A stretch of DNA of 64,000 bases, taken from positions 3,782,001 to 3,846,000 of the forward strand of contig NZ_CP094516.1 in assembly GCF_029909975.1 (NCBI RefSeq). The letters run 5' to 3'. Below, piece by piece: positions 54,455-63,218 of the stretch; the first letter of the stretch is position 1, and every line of letters begins with the position of its first letter. A program made the translations under genes and the position numbers. This stretch comes from Bradyrhizobium sp. ISRA430 (GTDB lineage: Bacteria > Pseudomonadota > Alphaproteobacteria > Rhizobiales > Xanthobacteraceae). Under the pieces are notes generated by a model. The model worked only from the letters and a program-made list of their open reading frames with translations. It was not told the origin of the DNA and made no database searches.

Positions 54455-55936
54455 ATGCGGAGCGGACTGCGCGCCTTAGCGATTGGACTTGCATATCTCG
54501 CGACGAGCGGAAGCTCCTTCGCTCTCGACGGCCCCAGCTTCGATTGCAGCAAGGCGAAAGGCAGTGCGGAGCTCTCAATCTGCTCCGATACTGATCTGAG
54601 CCGGCTGGACCGACGACTCGCCCGCCTGTTCCAAATGGCGCTTTCGAAACAACCTCAGCCGCGCTCGTTGAGTGCCGATGAGGCTCGCTGGGTGGCCGAC
54701 CGCAACAGGTGCGGCGAACAGCCATCGGCGCAGGTGAAACCCTGCCTTGTACGCAGCTACGACGAGAGGCTGAACTATCTTGCGGGCCTGGCTCGAGTTG
54801 ATCGCAACGCCTTCGTCTCGATAGAGGATGGCCTCGAATTAGCATCGCCAAGCGCTTCGGCGGCTCTCCCGCCATCGCAGCAAAATGACGACCAGCCTGA
54901 CCAGCCGAAGGACGCTGGCGTCCCGCCAGACAAGCCGAAAGGCACCGTGACCGCCAGCACTCAAACCGGACGCGAAGACGGCCTCTTCATCAGCGTCATC
55001 GATAGCGGCCTGTCGGCCAATCCGCTGTGCGAAGGCGGCCCGAGAGTATGCCAGTCCGGCCGCTTTCTGATGGTGGTCATTCTCAACATGTCGAACCGCA
55101 CTTACGACAAGGCGGCACTTACGTGCTCAATCTTCCGCAAAGGCGGGAAGGACCTGATCGAGAAGTCGACGAGGGAGATTTCGGGGCCGATATTGCCGAG
55201 ACGCGTCAACGCTCCTCGACAGCGATCACAAAAGTCGTCCGCTTTGATTGACCGTGCCCTTGCCGACGCTGTCGCGCTTGTCGAGTTCTCCGCCCGTATT
55301 CCAGCGGACGCTGGAGCTGACTGCGACCTGAGGCCGATCGGTGACGGGCACGTCGTCGCTGAGCCAGCCGCAATCGAACTGCGCAGAGCCGACCTAGTCA
55401 AGTCGGGCTATTCGGCCGAGATCAGGATGGAATTCGTCTCGCGATACTTTACGGTCACCCCCACTCAGTTCGTTCGCGTAGTTTGTGACGTGCGCGATGA
55501 CCGAAAGCAGACGATCGGAACATTCTCGCGGGACTACCACGCAAATAGTCCCAGACGTCCGTTCATGCTCTACCTGGGACAATACTGGCGTCCAGTCATG
55601 CAGATTGAGATCGACGAAAGGGCTGATCACGCCTCGTGCCGCTTCGCCACCCAGGACGATCCCTTGCCGACCGTGCGGCCCGACGACATCGATCTCACCC
55701 TGTCGGCAACCCACTCGGTGCGGACGACTAACCTCTCTGCCTATTTCGTGGACAAGGTGAAATTTACCTGCAAAGGGCAAAACACAACGACCTACTACAC
55801 CAATCACCCGGCGCTCGGAATTGCGCCAGGCGAGACGATGCACGAGCAGTACCTGAAAAACTACGCCGAGCAATGCTTTGCAACTTCAGTTGAGGCAAAA
55901 CCAGCGCCCGACATGAGCGCGTGGTGGTGGCGCTGA
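54455..55936 (+). CDS. Secreted protein with LprI-like (DUF1311) N-terminal domain
   Basis: A 493-residue protein. A signal peptide ends near GSSFA. An LprI/DUF1311-like domain follows at about residues 26-110, with FDCSKAKGSAELSICSD, DLSRLDRRLARLFQ and NRCG, then CLVRSYDERLNYL; the four-cysteine pattern is kept. After a Pro/Asp/Lys-rich linker (about 130-165) comes a large domain of unknown family. LprI proteins inhibit lysozyme; that function here is possible but unproven. It starts 4 bp after the lipoprotein gene. Confidence 0.75.
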   Translation: MRSGLRALAIGLAYLATSGSSFALDGPSFDCSKAKGSAELSICSDTDLSRLDRRLARLFQMALSKQPQPRSLSADEARWVADRNRCGEQPSAQVKPCLVRSYDERLNYLAGLARVDRNAFVSIEDGLELASPSASAALPPSQQNDDQPDQPKDAGVPPDKPKGTVTASTQTGREDGLFISVIDSGLSANPLCEGGPRVCQSGRFLMVVILNMSNRTYDKAALTCSIFRKGGKDLIEKSTREISGPILPRRVNAPRQRSQKSSALIDRALADAVALVEFSARIPADAGADCDLRPIGDGHVVAEPAAIELRRADLVKSGYSAEIRMEFVSRYFTVTPTQFVRVVCDVRDDRKQTIGTFSRDYHANSPRRPFMLYLGQYWRPVMQIEIDERADHASCRFATQDDPLPTVRPDDIDLTLSATHSVRTTNLSAYFVDKVKFTCKGQNTTTYYTNHPALGIAPGETMHEQYLKNYAEQCFATSVEAKPAPDMSAWWWR

Positions 55937-55988
55937 CAGGAGTCGTGGCGACGCGCTGTTGCTAGAGGTTTCACAGATGGAGGACCGA

Positions 55989-56624
55989 ATGAACGCTAGG
56001 TCGCAAATCTGGGTACCATTCATTTCCATGGCGAGAGCGCTGGCCTATTCGTTCTGCGTTGCGTTCCTATTCCTGGTTGACTTGCGATTTTGTCCGGCCC
56101 CCGCCGAGGTGTTCTTCGACAATTGGACAATGACGGGAGGGATCTCGGACTTCGACAATCAGGTCAGCTATGGGATATCCGTCGGGCAGTCGAAAGAGCT
56201 CTACAACCTCGGTGATTGCACTGAGGCGAACATTGTTCGCAAAACCGAGACGGGCCTTCCGTTCAAATTCCGAAACGGCGCCAGTGGCACCCCCTACGAG
56301 TGCCTCATGAAGCTCAGCATCCAATGCACCGCCGGTCGCTACGAGGTGGCGTTTATCGGCGCTCCCATCGCAAGCAGCATTGATATCGGCCTCTCCGTTG
56401 ACGGCAAACAACCGCTCCATCTGATCGGCCAATCGAAGTTATCGGGTACTTCAGGTGAGTCAACCATCATTGCCGCGCCCCTGTCGGCCGAGCATGTCAA
56501 AACTCTTTCGGAAGCGACCCGCTCCGTCACGCTTCTTGCGCAAAACAGGTCTGTAGCCTTCCAGGAAATCCGAGGGACCAAAAGGGCATTCGCAACCCTT
56601 GCAAGCGCCTGCAGCGCGGAGTGA
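55989..56624 (+). CDS. Secreted hypothetical protein
   Basis: A 211-residue protein. The ATG at 55989 is chosen because GGAGG lies 5 bp upstream; an ATG at 55977 is less well placed. The N-terminus holds a hydrophobic segment ending near FCPAPA, probably a signal peptide. The mature domain (EVFFDNWTMTGGISDFDN; QCTAGRYEVAFIGAP) suggests a small beta-sandwich with a Cys pair. It may work with the two preceding secreted proteins. Confidence 0.65.
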   Translation: MNARSQIWVPFISMARALAYSFCVAFLFLVDLRFCPAPAEVFFDNWTMTGGISDFDNQVSYGISVGQSKELYNLGDCTEANIVRKTETGLPFKFRNGASGTPYECLMKLSIQCTAGRYEVAFIGAPIASSIDIGLSVDGKQPLHLIGQSKLSGTSGESTIIAAPLSAEHVKTLSEATRSVTLLAQNRSVAFQEIRGTKRAFATLASACSAE

Positions 56625-56773
56625 CGCCCTCAGCCAGACGGCGCTCGTTCGGCACAGGTCGAGTAGGCGTGGTCCGCGTTGGGGTCACAACCCGTAAGGC
56701 TCTCATCAAGCATATGATTTTTGCTTCGTACCTAACAGCGGCATCTCCGCATTGAGAAGCACCTCAAAACAAT

Positions 56774-56801
56774 GGCCCCGACGGTGTTGGACGTCGGGGC
56801 C
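56774..56801 (-). terminator. Terminator of the M41-like gene operon
   Basis: GGCCCCGAC (56774-56782) and GTCGGGGCC (56793-56801) form a perfect 9-bp stem with a 10-nt loop. Read on the minus strand it is followed by ATTGTTTT, so it works best for the minus-strand operon ending at 56859. Confidence 0.75.
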
Positions 56802-56858
56802 CTTCAAGATCATCGGGCCGGTTACATCCGCCGTGCCTACCGATCTAGATATTCATGA

Positions 56859-57698
56859 TTACTGCCCCCAATCTCGTGCAGATGATGACCACCGTGCGGT
56901 ATCAAGCGGGTCACATTGCGCACGAAACCAGTCAGCGGCTTGCTCACACCGCTTCCACTCGGCGCGTCGCCGATGTTCCGTAGCCAACGCCTTCTGCGCT
57001 TCCAAGCCCCGGATGATCTCATCGATCTCAGCACCGCTCAGCGTGCGCTTGATGCGCAAGACCGTGGACAGCACGATCACGACGTCGCCATAGGGCATCA
57101 GCAAATCTCGGGCAGCAAGATCGCAGTGCCCGAGAAACGTTTCGATTGCCTCTTCGCTCTTACAGATCAGCAAGGCCAGTTCGCGCGCCTGCCGGAGATC
57201 ATCAGCAGGCACAGCAGGTTCACCGTCGAGCACCATACGCTCCGCGGCCCGACCAGCAAGGAACTCAATACATTTCGTATAGACATTCTCAAAAACGTCG
57301 GCCACAGCGCGACGATCTTCGCCAGCTCGCGGCATCTGCTGAGCGAGCGCATCGTGAACGTCGGAAGCGTCGCCACGACCTTCCGCGAACGCCTCGGCAT
57401 GTCCGACACCCCAGCACAAACCCTCGTAACCGCGGGTCGCGTCCGGGATCAGCGTGACGCCGCCGACATCGTGCCCAAGCAACCGCGCACAGACAGCATG
57501 CCCCGCCTCGTGAATGGCGATGCGATGATCCTGCTCGCGCGTGCGACCAAGCCCAATCAGGAGTTCGTCATATTCGTCGATTTCCTCGTCGAGGCCGCTG
57601 CCGTTACCGTTGCTGCGCGGCTCACCGGCAGCGGCCTGCATTCCGGCGAGCGCGGGAAAGGACTTAAACCGCTCTTCAGCCGAAAACTCTTTAGTCAT
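56859..57698 (-). CDS. M41-like (FtsH peptidase-like) zinc protease without AAA domain
   Basis: A 279-residue protein with the zinc motif HEAGH at residues 63-67 (RIAIHEAGHAVCARLLG), a later DLRQARELALLI (a likely third ligand) and a helical C-terminus. It matches the peptidase domain of FtsH but has no AAA+ module and no membrane span. The start at 57698 is supported by GAGGAG about 10 bp upstream; longer starts at 57716 and 57737 exist. Lone M41-like proteins occur on mobile elements, where they might act on host regulators. Confidence 0.75.
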   Translation of the reverse strand: MTKEFSAEERFKSFPALAGMQAAAGEPRSNGNGSGLDEEIDEYDELLIGLGRTREQDHRIAIHEAGHAVCARLLGHDVGGVTLIPDATRGYEGLCWGVGHAEAFAEGRGDASDVHDALAQQMPRAGEDRRAVADVFENVYTKCIEFLAGRAAERMVLDGEPAVPADDLRQARELALLICKSEEAIETFLGHCDLAARDLLMPYGDVVIVLSTVLRIKRTLSGAEIDEIIRGLEAQKALATEHRRRAEWKRCEQAADWFRAQCDPLDTARWSSSARDWGQ

Positions 57699-57888
57699 GA
57701 CCGAAAGACTCCTCATGGCGGGCTTGCATTCGTGCACGGATGGCGGCGACGACTGGATTGCGAGCGCCGGCGTGCCGCGAGATCAGCTCCGCAATGGAGG
57801 CGGGCATACGATCTGCGGTGCCGACCCAGCCGTCGATGCGCGTCGTGATCGTATCAGGTGGCATCATAATCTTGTGCTTGCGCATCAT
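57691..57888 (-). CDS. Small hypothetical protein coupled between two island genes
   Basis: A 65-residue protein whose ATG at 57888 overlaps the upstream stop by one base (TGATG), and whose end overlaps the M41-like start by 8 bp. This coupling supports a real gene. The sequence has a basic N-terminus and a helical middle (ASIAELISRHAGARNPVVAAIRARMQ). No domain is recognised. Confidence 0.6.
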   Translation of the reverse strand: MMRKHKIMMPPDTITTRIDGWVGTADRMPASIAELISRHAGARNPVVAAIRARMQARHEESFGHD

Positions 57889-58847
57889 CACACCCGCGGA
57901 ACCGCGATCTGAATGGTGCGCGCGTCGGCGCTGCGATCGATTTTCGTGAAGTTGGCCGAACGGAGAAGTGGATCGACGTGCTGCGAGACAGCCTTAGGCT
58001 TCTCCGCAGCATCGAGATCAATCACGTCCGGAGCGTTCGGGGTGAAGTCGCCGCCGCGAGCGCCACGAAGCTGAGCGCGACGGGGGTCAGTGGTCGGGGC
58101 GGCAATCCCCTTGCGCAGTGCCCGCTGTGCCGTCGCAACCGGCATCAGCGCATCCTCATACTGGCCGGCAAACCTCTTGCGACCGTCATGGTCGCAATAG
58201 CGCGCGGAGCGCAACATGAATACCGTTTGCGTCGGCGGCGCCGGTTCGCTCGGGACGACGGGTGCCGGCGCCGGCTTCGGCGAAGGGATCGCAACGGAGC
58301 CTTCGGCGATGGCGGTCACCATGCCGCGCAGTTCCGGAAGCACAAACCCCGCTGCGATCTCAATCTGCGAAGAGGTGTTGGCCACCAAGGCGGCCATCTG
58401 CGTCAGCTCGAAATGATGGTGGATTGGCTCCACCATGGAAACAAGGCGGCGAGAACCCTCCAAAAAGGGCTTCAGTGCGCGCTCAACTTCATCAAGCTCA
58501 CGCGACAGCTTTTCGGCGGCCACAGCCCGTTCGGCTGCAGCGCGCTCGTTCTCGACCTTATGCTCGATCTCGGTGACTTTGGCATTCACAGACGCCAGTG
58601 CCTCCTCCAAGCCGACGACCTGCGAAGCCGCGATATTGACCGCGTCTTGCAATGCACGCGCCGCTTTGTTGTCCTCAAGATCACCCTCGACAAGGTGCTG
58701 CTGACGGGCCTCAGTAGCCGTCGTCAGCTCAGCCTCGGCCGCCGCGAGCTTCTGCTTCAACGCAGCGGCGCGCTTGCGCATCACCTCCAATTCGCTCTGA
58801 AGTTTCGCCATAGGGTTATTTCGTCCGCGAAAAATTGTCTTCATCAT
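57888..58847 (-). CDS. Coiled-coil protein of unknown function
   Basis: A 319-residue protein. Residues about 13-125 form a continuous coiled coil (LQSELEVMRKRAAALKQKLA; VGLEEALASVNAKVTEIEHK). A helical middle (about 125-190) and a Pro-rich linker follow. The C-terminal part has Cys/His-containing RYCDHDGRKRFAGQ and ends IQIAVPRV. It lies between a terminase-small-subunit gene block and the small/M41-like gene pair, as an undefined element-specific protein. Confidence 0.65.
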   Translation of the reverse strand: MMKTIFRGRNNPMAKLQSELEVMRKRAAALKQKLAAAEAELTTATEARQQHLVEGDLEDNKAARALQDAVNIAASQVVGLEEALASVNAKVTEIEHKVENERAAAERAVAAEKLSRELDEVERALKPFLEGSRRLVSMVEPIHHHFELTQMAALVANTSSQIEIAAGFVLPELRGMVTAIAEGSVAIPSPKPAPAPVVPSEPAPPTQTVFMLRSARYCDHDGRKRFAGQYEDALMPVATAQRALRKGIAAPTTDPRRAQLRGARGGDFTPNAPDVIDLDAAEKPKAVSQHVDPLLRSANFTKIDRSADARTIQIAVPRV

Positions 58848-58857
58848 GTGAACGATC

Positions 58858-59253
58858 TTAGCCGCAGTTGCTGATTTGCCGTGCGCGCGGGCGCGCAGCT
58901 TGGTTCGGGTTTTGCCCGCCGGCGCGCGTTTCGATCAACTTTCTGAGCCGGGTCTCGGCTTCTCGTCGGCCGTAGAGCCCGGATGCGCGCTCGATATAGT
59001 CAAGCAGCCGGCTCGTCACGAAAAGCCAAGATGTGCCGACTTTGATTGCGATAGGCTCGCCCTCGTCTTCGGCTGCGGCGGCCCAGCGGGCAAGCGTTGA
59101 TGCATCGCGCCCGCCAACCAAAGCGGCATCTTCGCTGCGCAGGAGTTCGAGCCGAGCGAGCTGATCGATGGCGTCGCCACCGCTCGCTATCTGGCTGACC
59201 CGCTCAACTAAGGCCGCCAATTCGGCCGCGAGTACTTCCGGGCTGTCAGTCAT
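58858..59253 (-). CDS. Small DNA-binding-like protein
   Basis: A 131-residue protein. The middle (STLARWAAAAEDEGEPIAIK, then VGTSWLFVTSRLLDYIE) resembles the winged-helix pattern of excisionase/MerR-like or terminase-associated HTH proteins. The rest is helical. It overlaps the preceding small gene by 8 bp. Assignment is tentative. Confidence 0.55.
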   Translation of the reverse strand: MTDSPEVLAAELAALVERVSQIASGGDAIDQLARLELLRSEDAALVGGRDASTLARWAAAAEDEGEPIAIKVGTSWLFVTSRLLDYIERASGLYGRREAETRLRKLIETRAGGQNPNQAARPRARQISNCG

Positions 59254-59395
59254 CGTACTGCTCCGGCCGGAGCTGCTTCAGCGCATCACTCCAGAAGCAC
59301 GCGAGCAGATAATCGACTTCCTCGACAGTCATCACTTCCACATGACCGTCTTCACACACGCGAAAGCCGGCCGGCTGGTGACCGCCATCAATCAT
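59246..59395 (-). CDS. Small hypothetical protein
   Basis: A 49-residue protein. The ATG at 59395 is chosen because GAGG, which sits in the end of the terminase gene, is 9 bp upstream and the overlap is then only 8 bp. It includes RVCEDGHVEVMTVEEVDYLL, a short beta-hairpin-plus-helix pattern. No family recognised. Confidence 0.5.
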   Translation of the reverse strand: MIDGGHQPAGFRVCEDGHVEVMTVEEVDYLLACFWSDALKQLRPEQYDD

Positions 59396-59939
59396 AGCCA
59401 AATTCCTCATTATCGGGAGCGCCAGCGGCTTCGGTGTTGGTATCGTCATCGAGCCGGCCCCGAGGCGGATCGAGGGGGAGGATCGGACGGCTCAGCTCAT
59501 CCAATGCCTCGTAAACCTCATCGCGAACGATCTCCTCGACCTCGCCGCGCGAGCGCATCTCGCAAGACACTGCGACTTTTCCGGGGATCGACAGGCAGCG
59601 CTCCCGGAAAGCCATGAACACGATTTCCAAGCTCTTCTTGACGAGCGCGACCGGGACGTTCTCACGGCGTGCGCTGGCGTTCTTCAGAGCGACCGCGTCC
59701 GCCTGCTCACGGGCAAGGCGCGCGCGTTCGGCGGCAAGCCGGGCCTCGTCGCCATTGCCGCGACGGCCGTCCGGCTTGGTTTCGTGAGCGATCAACGCCG
59801 TCACGACGCTCGCCAGCCGATAGAGAGGGCGCGAGGCCGTGCCGCCGTCGGGCGGAACCTTCCGCAGCGCCCGGGCGATCGTTGCCCGGTCGCGTTCAAT
59901 CATCTCCGCGCACTTGTTGATCGTATATTCGTGCATCAT
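59388..59939 (-). CDS. Phage terminase small subunit-like protein (Nu1/DUF1441-like)
   Basis: A 183-residue protein. The N-terminal HTH (TINKCAEMIERDRATIARAL) and a following helical segment (ARLAREQADAVALKNASAR) are those of the Nu1-like terminase small subunit, which recognises packaging sites. The acidic, Pro-rich C-terminus is less conserved. It is the only packaging gene in view; no large subunit is near. Confidence 0.78.
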   Translation of the reverse strand: MMHEYTINKCAEMIERDRATIARALRKVPPDGGTASRPLYRLASVVTALIAHETKPDGRRGNGDEARLAAERARLAREQADAVALKNASARRENVPVALVKKSLEIVFMAFRERCLSIPGKVAVSCEMRSRGEVEEIVRDEVYEALDELSRPILPLDPPRGRLDDDTNTEAAGAPDNEEFGYD

Positions 59940-60093
59940 TTCACCTCAAAAACAGATGTGGGCCTTGGATAATTCTGGGGCTGAGCATCCCGAAGGCTCG
60001 GGCGGACCCCGCCCCCTCGGGGTGAGGGGAAGAACCTAAGGTTGTGTTTCCGCATTCCGTCTCTTCATTTTGCGTGAACGTCTTTGCCGCTGA

Positions 60094-60233
60094 GGGGGAA
60101 AGATGGGAAAATGGGGGATGATTTCATCGCCTTCTGCGCGCCAAGCACTATGACGCACACAGGGGGGTGCTGAATGCTCTGAGCCCTCGCGCGCGACGAA
60201 TGAAACATTCCCCCATTTTCCCATCTTTCCCCC
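60094..60233. repeat. 25-bp perfect inverted repeat, candidate replication origin
   Basis: The arm at 60094-60118 (starting GGGGGAAAGATGGGAAAA) is the exact reverse complement of 60209-60233 (ending TTTTCCCATCTTTCCCCC). Imperfect extension continues inward for about 10 bp. The 90-bp spacer has no gene. The right arm ends four bases from the prim-pol stop codon. G-rich/A-rich iteron-like arms beside a primase-helicase gene suggest an origin or primase recognition site; a transcriptional role is also possible. Confidence 0.6.
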
Positions 60234-60236
60234 ACG

Positions 60237-62831
60237 TCACGACCGCTCGCGCTGTCGTTTGGCCGAGTTGAAGTCGATGCCTTCCTTCTGCGGGTCATTA
60301 ACCGGCTGCTGCGGCTCCGCAGCCTTCTGCGCTCCCTCGACCCACCACTGAGCGCCATTCTTCGGATCGGGCAGGTTCATGAATTTCTTGCCGCCGGCAG
60401 GACGTCCCTTGAACCGTTGCAGCCATTTGCCGAGCAATCGGGCATCGGGCAGCGCGGGCTTACCAAGGTAACGCTGCCCGACGACCTTGAGCGCAGCGTT
60501 CAGGCGCGGATAGGTCGGCACCAACTCGCCGTCCTCGCTCTCACGTGACATCGCGCCACAACGCACCAAAACGTCGGCCAGCTTAGCGCGGCTGTCGGCA
60601 CCCACCCCCATGACCTCGCTCCACGCCTCCAGCATCTCACCGAGTTCGACGAGTTCGGGATCTTCTTGGCGGGCAAGCTCCATCGACCGCACCGGGTCTT
60701 CCTTGCCAAGCCAGATCAAGGCCGAACGCACAGTGTCGCTCCAGCCCTCGAACGACGCCAGTTTCGGCGCCTTGTCGGGCCGGCCCGCAAGGAAGTAAGC
60801 GCGGCAGATGGTCAGCGCAGCCGCTATGTACTTCCCACGATCCGCAAGCACGCGCTCGATCGGGTCGAAGTCGAACTGGCGCAGTTCCGGCCGCTCCATG
60901 CCCGCGTCGAGGTTGATCGTGATCACGCGCCGGCAAACATCACCAACCAGCGTGAAGTTGTTTCCGGTTGCATAAAGCGATGTCCCGCGCGCTTCGATCC
61001 GCATGTTCTTGGACTGGCCGAGCACGCGAATGTCCACCACGGGACGTTCGATGATCTGGCACAGTGCGTCGCCGCCAAGCTCGCCGCTGATATTGTCAAT
61101 CGAGATCAACGGCTGGCCCGTCATCAGGGCTGCGCCGAGACGCTTCTCCATCTCGATCTCGTCTTTGCCCGTCGAGATGACGGGCATCGGGTGGCCGATG
61201 ATGATGGCCGCAACGATATCCCACAGAAAGCTCTTGCCCGATCCGGCCGTTGGCGCCCGGCTGGCGTGGAGTGGCGTCACCGGGAACGCGCCACGAGCCA
61301 CTGCCGTGATGAGGGCTGACAAGGCGCCGGCGCGCGCAACGTCATCAACGAAGGGAAAGCCGACCAGCAGTTCTTCGAGGAGCTTCAAGGCGGCTTCGGC
61401 ATCAGACTTCGTCGGCACGTCGGGCACCGCGGGCATCGGTGGCGGCTCGACCAGCAACAGCCCCGTCTGGGGATCGAAACCCTGTTCTGTCACCAACGAA
61501 CCGTCAGGCCGCATCGTCGGCGCAGAAGTCACCCCGCAAACGGCGGGGAACAGGCGCCACTCCCCGGTGCGCGCCAGCATCGTCGCAGCGATGCCGCGCG
61601 GCGGGTCGATCGTCACGTGCTTCTTGCCAGCAAGAATTTCCCACCGTGCGTGACGGCACAGCAGATCGCGCAAGTAGTCCGGCACGATCGGGATGAGCTG
61701 GCAAATTTTGGTTTTCCGACCCCGCGTCGCGTCAACTTCCTCGACCACGGGGCGGACCAACTGCCGACTGCGCTGGAAAATTTGAGCACCGGCCGCGCTC
61801 AAAACCTCTTCGCCCCGGCTGGCCAAGTTGGAAAGCTCGCCACCCCGGACCTCAATAGTAGGGAGCGATGCCCCTTGCGTTGCCTCCTCGTTGGTCTTGG
61901 CCGCACTATCATCTGACGCGCGCTCGCTCGCGCGTGCATCATCATCGCTCGGTCCGCTATAGCGGAGCCATTCAGCAACCTTGGAGGCAACCTTCTCGCC
62001 GAAGGTCTCCTTGAGCTTAGGATAGCCGCGGGTCTTGTCCCCCTTCTTATAAGCGAGCGCCGCATCGTGGGCGGCCTTGATCCGATCGCGCCATTCTTCG
62101 TCCCGCGCGCCGCGGGCGATCCATTCGGCGCACAGCTTGACCTCGCTTGGCTTGAAGCCGCAGCGCGCCAAAAAGCCGCCAATGGTGAGGGCCGCATCGT
62201 GGCGGCCGCCGCTTTCGCCCGGCTCGGGCTTCCGGGGCCAGTAGCGTGCAAGCAGGCAAAGCGCGCCAAGCTGTCCAGCTCGACGCAGCAATTCATCAGG
62301 ATCGACCTGTGTTGGCTCACCCTCCGTTTCCCACTTGATCGGCTCACCGCACTGGTGAACGGAACCGGGAAACACGGTTTGCGCGCCCTTATCCCCGCCC
62401 CCAATGCGCAGCTCCAGCAACATGCCCTTGCTCTCAGGGTCCTTGAACGGCAACGAACCCCGCTCAGACGTCGATGCGAGCGACGTGTTGTACAAGTAGT
62501 GGCTGTGGCGCTTCGAGGCGCGACCGAAGATCGCGTGTGTCTTCGGCAGCACAGCCGACGCGATCTCGATTGCCTCCGCGCAGTCGAGGTCAACGTCGGT
62601 CAACCCGCCCGACTTCGGTCCGAGCTGCACACCAATGTTCTGCGGCGCATCGCCAAAAAACTGATGCGCATTTTCTTGTGTGATGGTGCGGCGTTGCCAG
62701 CCTTCGTCCTTCGGCGCTTTCTTCCGATACGGAAGAGGCAGCACATTCCAGCCGCGCTTGATGTAGCCGAGCGCAATGGCAAGCGGCGATGCTTGCGCGC
62801 GGGCATCGGCGTTGGTAAATTGACCGTGCAT
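60237..62831 (-). CDS. Bifunctional primase-polymerase/helicase-like replication protein
   Basis: An 864-residue protein. The N-terminal prim-pol domain (about residues 10-190) has a DxD-like motif in LTDVDLDC (about 76-82) and aromatic GWNVLPLPYRKKAPK. The C-terminal half has a P-loop (APTAGSGKSFLWD, about residue 530) and a helicase-like core (SIDNISGELGGDALCQIIE; SLYATGNNFTLVGDVCRRVI). The start at 62831 (AGGA 9 bp upstream) is preferred to 62891. It is the replication initiator of the element, encoded between the AlpA-like regulator and the inverted repeat. Confidence 0.82.
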   Translation of the reverse strand: MHGQFTNADARAQASPLAIALGYIKRGWNVLPLPYRKKAPKDEGWQRRTITQENAHQFFGDAPQNIGVQLGPKSGGLTDVDLDCAEAIEIASAVLPKTHAIFGRASKRHSHYLYNTSLASTSERGSLPFKDPESKGMLLELRIGGGDKGAQTVFPGSVHQCGEPIKWETEGEPTQVDPDELLRRAGQLGALCLLARYWPRKPEPGESGGRHDAALTIGGFLARCGFKPSEVKLCAEWIARGARDEEWRDRIKAAHDAALAYKKGDKTRGYPKLKETFGEKVASKVAEWLRYSGPSDDDARASERASDDSAAKTNEEATQGASLPTIEVRGGELSNLASRGEEVLSAAGAQIFQRSRQLVRPVVEEVDATRGRKTKICQLIPIVPDYLRDLLCRHARWEILAGKKHVTIDPPRGIAATMLARTGEWRLFPAVCGVTSAPTMRPDGSLVTEQGFDPQTGLLLVEPPPMPAVPDVPTKSDAEAALKLLEELLVGFPFVDDVARAGALSALITAVARGAFPVTPLHASRAPTAGSGKSFLWDIVAAIIIGHPMPVISTGKDEIEMEKRLGAALMTGQPLISIDNISGELGGDALCQIIERPVVDIRVLGQSKNMRIEARGTSLYATGNNFTLVGDVCRRVITINLDAGMERPELRQFDFDPIERVLADRGKYIAAALTICRAYFLAGRPDKAPKLASFEGWSDTVRSALIWLGKEDPVRSMELARQEDPELVELGEMLEAWSEVMGVGADSRAKLADVLVRCGAMSRESEDGELVPTYPRLNAALKVVGQRYLGKPALPDARLLGKWLQRFKGRPAGGKKFMNLPDPKNGAQWWVEGAQKAAEPQQPVNDPQKEGIDFNSAKRQRERS

Positions 62832-62894
62832 TGAATGAGTTCCTGAACGTAAGAAAGCCCGGCGACGCGCGAACGTCCCGGGCTTTTGCATGCT

Positions 62895-63137
62895 TTAGGC
62901 GTTGATCAGGCCGACCGGCTCGTCGTTCGAGCCAATGCGGGCCGGACGGCGAGCGATGGCAGCGGCGACGTGATGATCGATCTCGTCGGCAAGCCAGCCA
63001 ACGCGACCGGGGCTGATTTGCACGCGGCGGGGAAACTTGCCCGCGGCTTCGAGGCGGTCGATCTGCCGGCGGCTAAGACGGACGCCGCGAGGCTTCAATT
63101 CAGGGAAAATGAGAATTTCCGACACAAGGCGCTCCAT
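62895..63137 (-). CDS. AlpA-like helix-turn-helix regulator
   Basis: An 80-residue protein. The HTH includes VRLSRRQIDRLEAAGKFPRRV followed by VGWLADEIDHHV, matching AlpA/phage excisionase-type activators. Length is typical. It lies upstream of the prim-pol gene on the same strand, 63 bp before it, and probably switches on excision and replication genes. Confidence 0.82.
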   Translation of the reverse strand: MERLVSEILIFPELKPRGVRLSRRQIDRLEAAGKFPRRVQISPGRVGWLADEIDHHVAAAIARRPARIGSNDEPVGLINA

Positions 63138-63218
63138 TTGACTTCGGATGGCGCGACAGTGCCGGACAAATCGGGGGGCGAGTAATGCACGTTTGGCCCC
63201 GACTTGAGCGCGAAAAAA

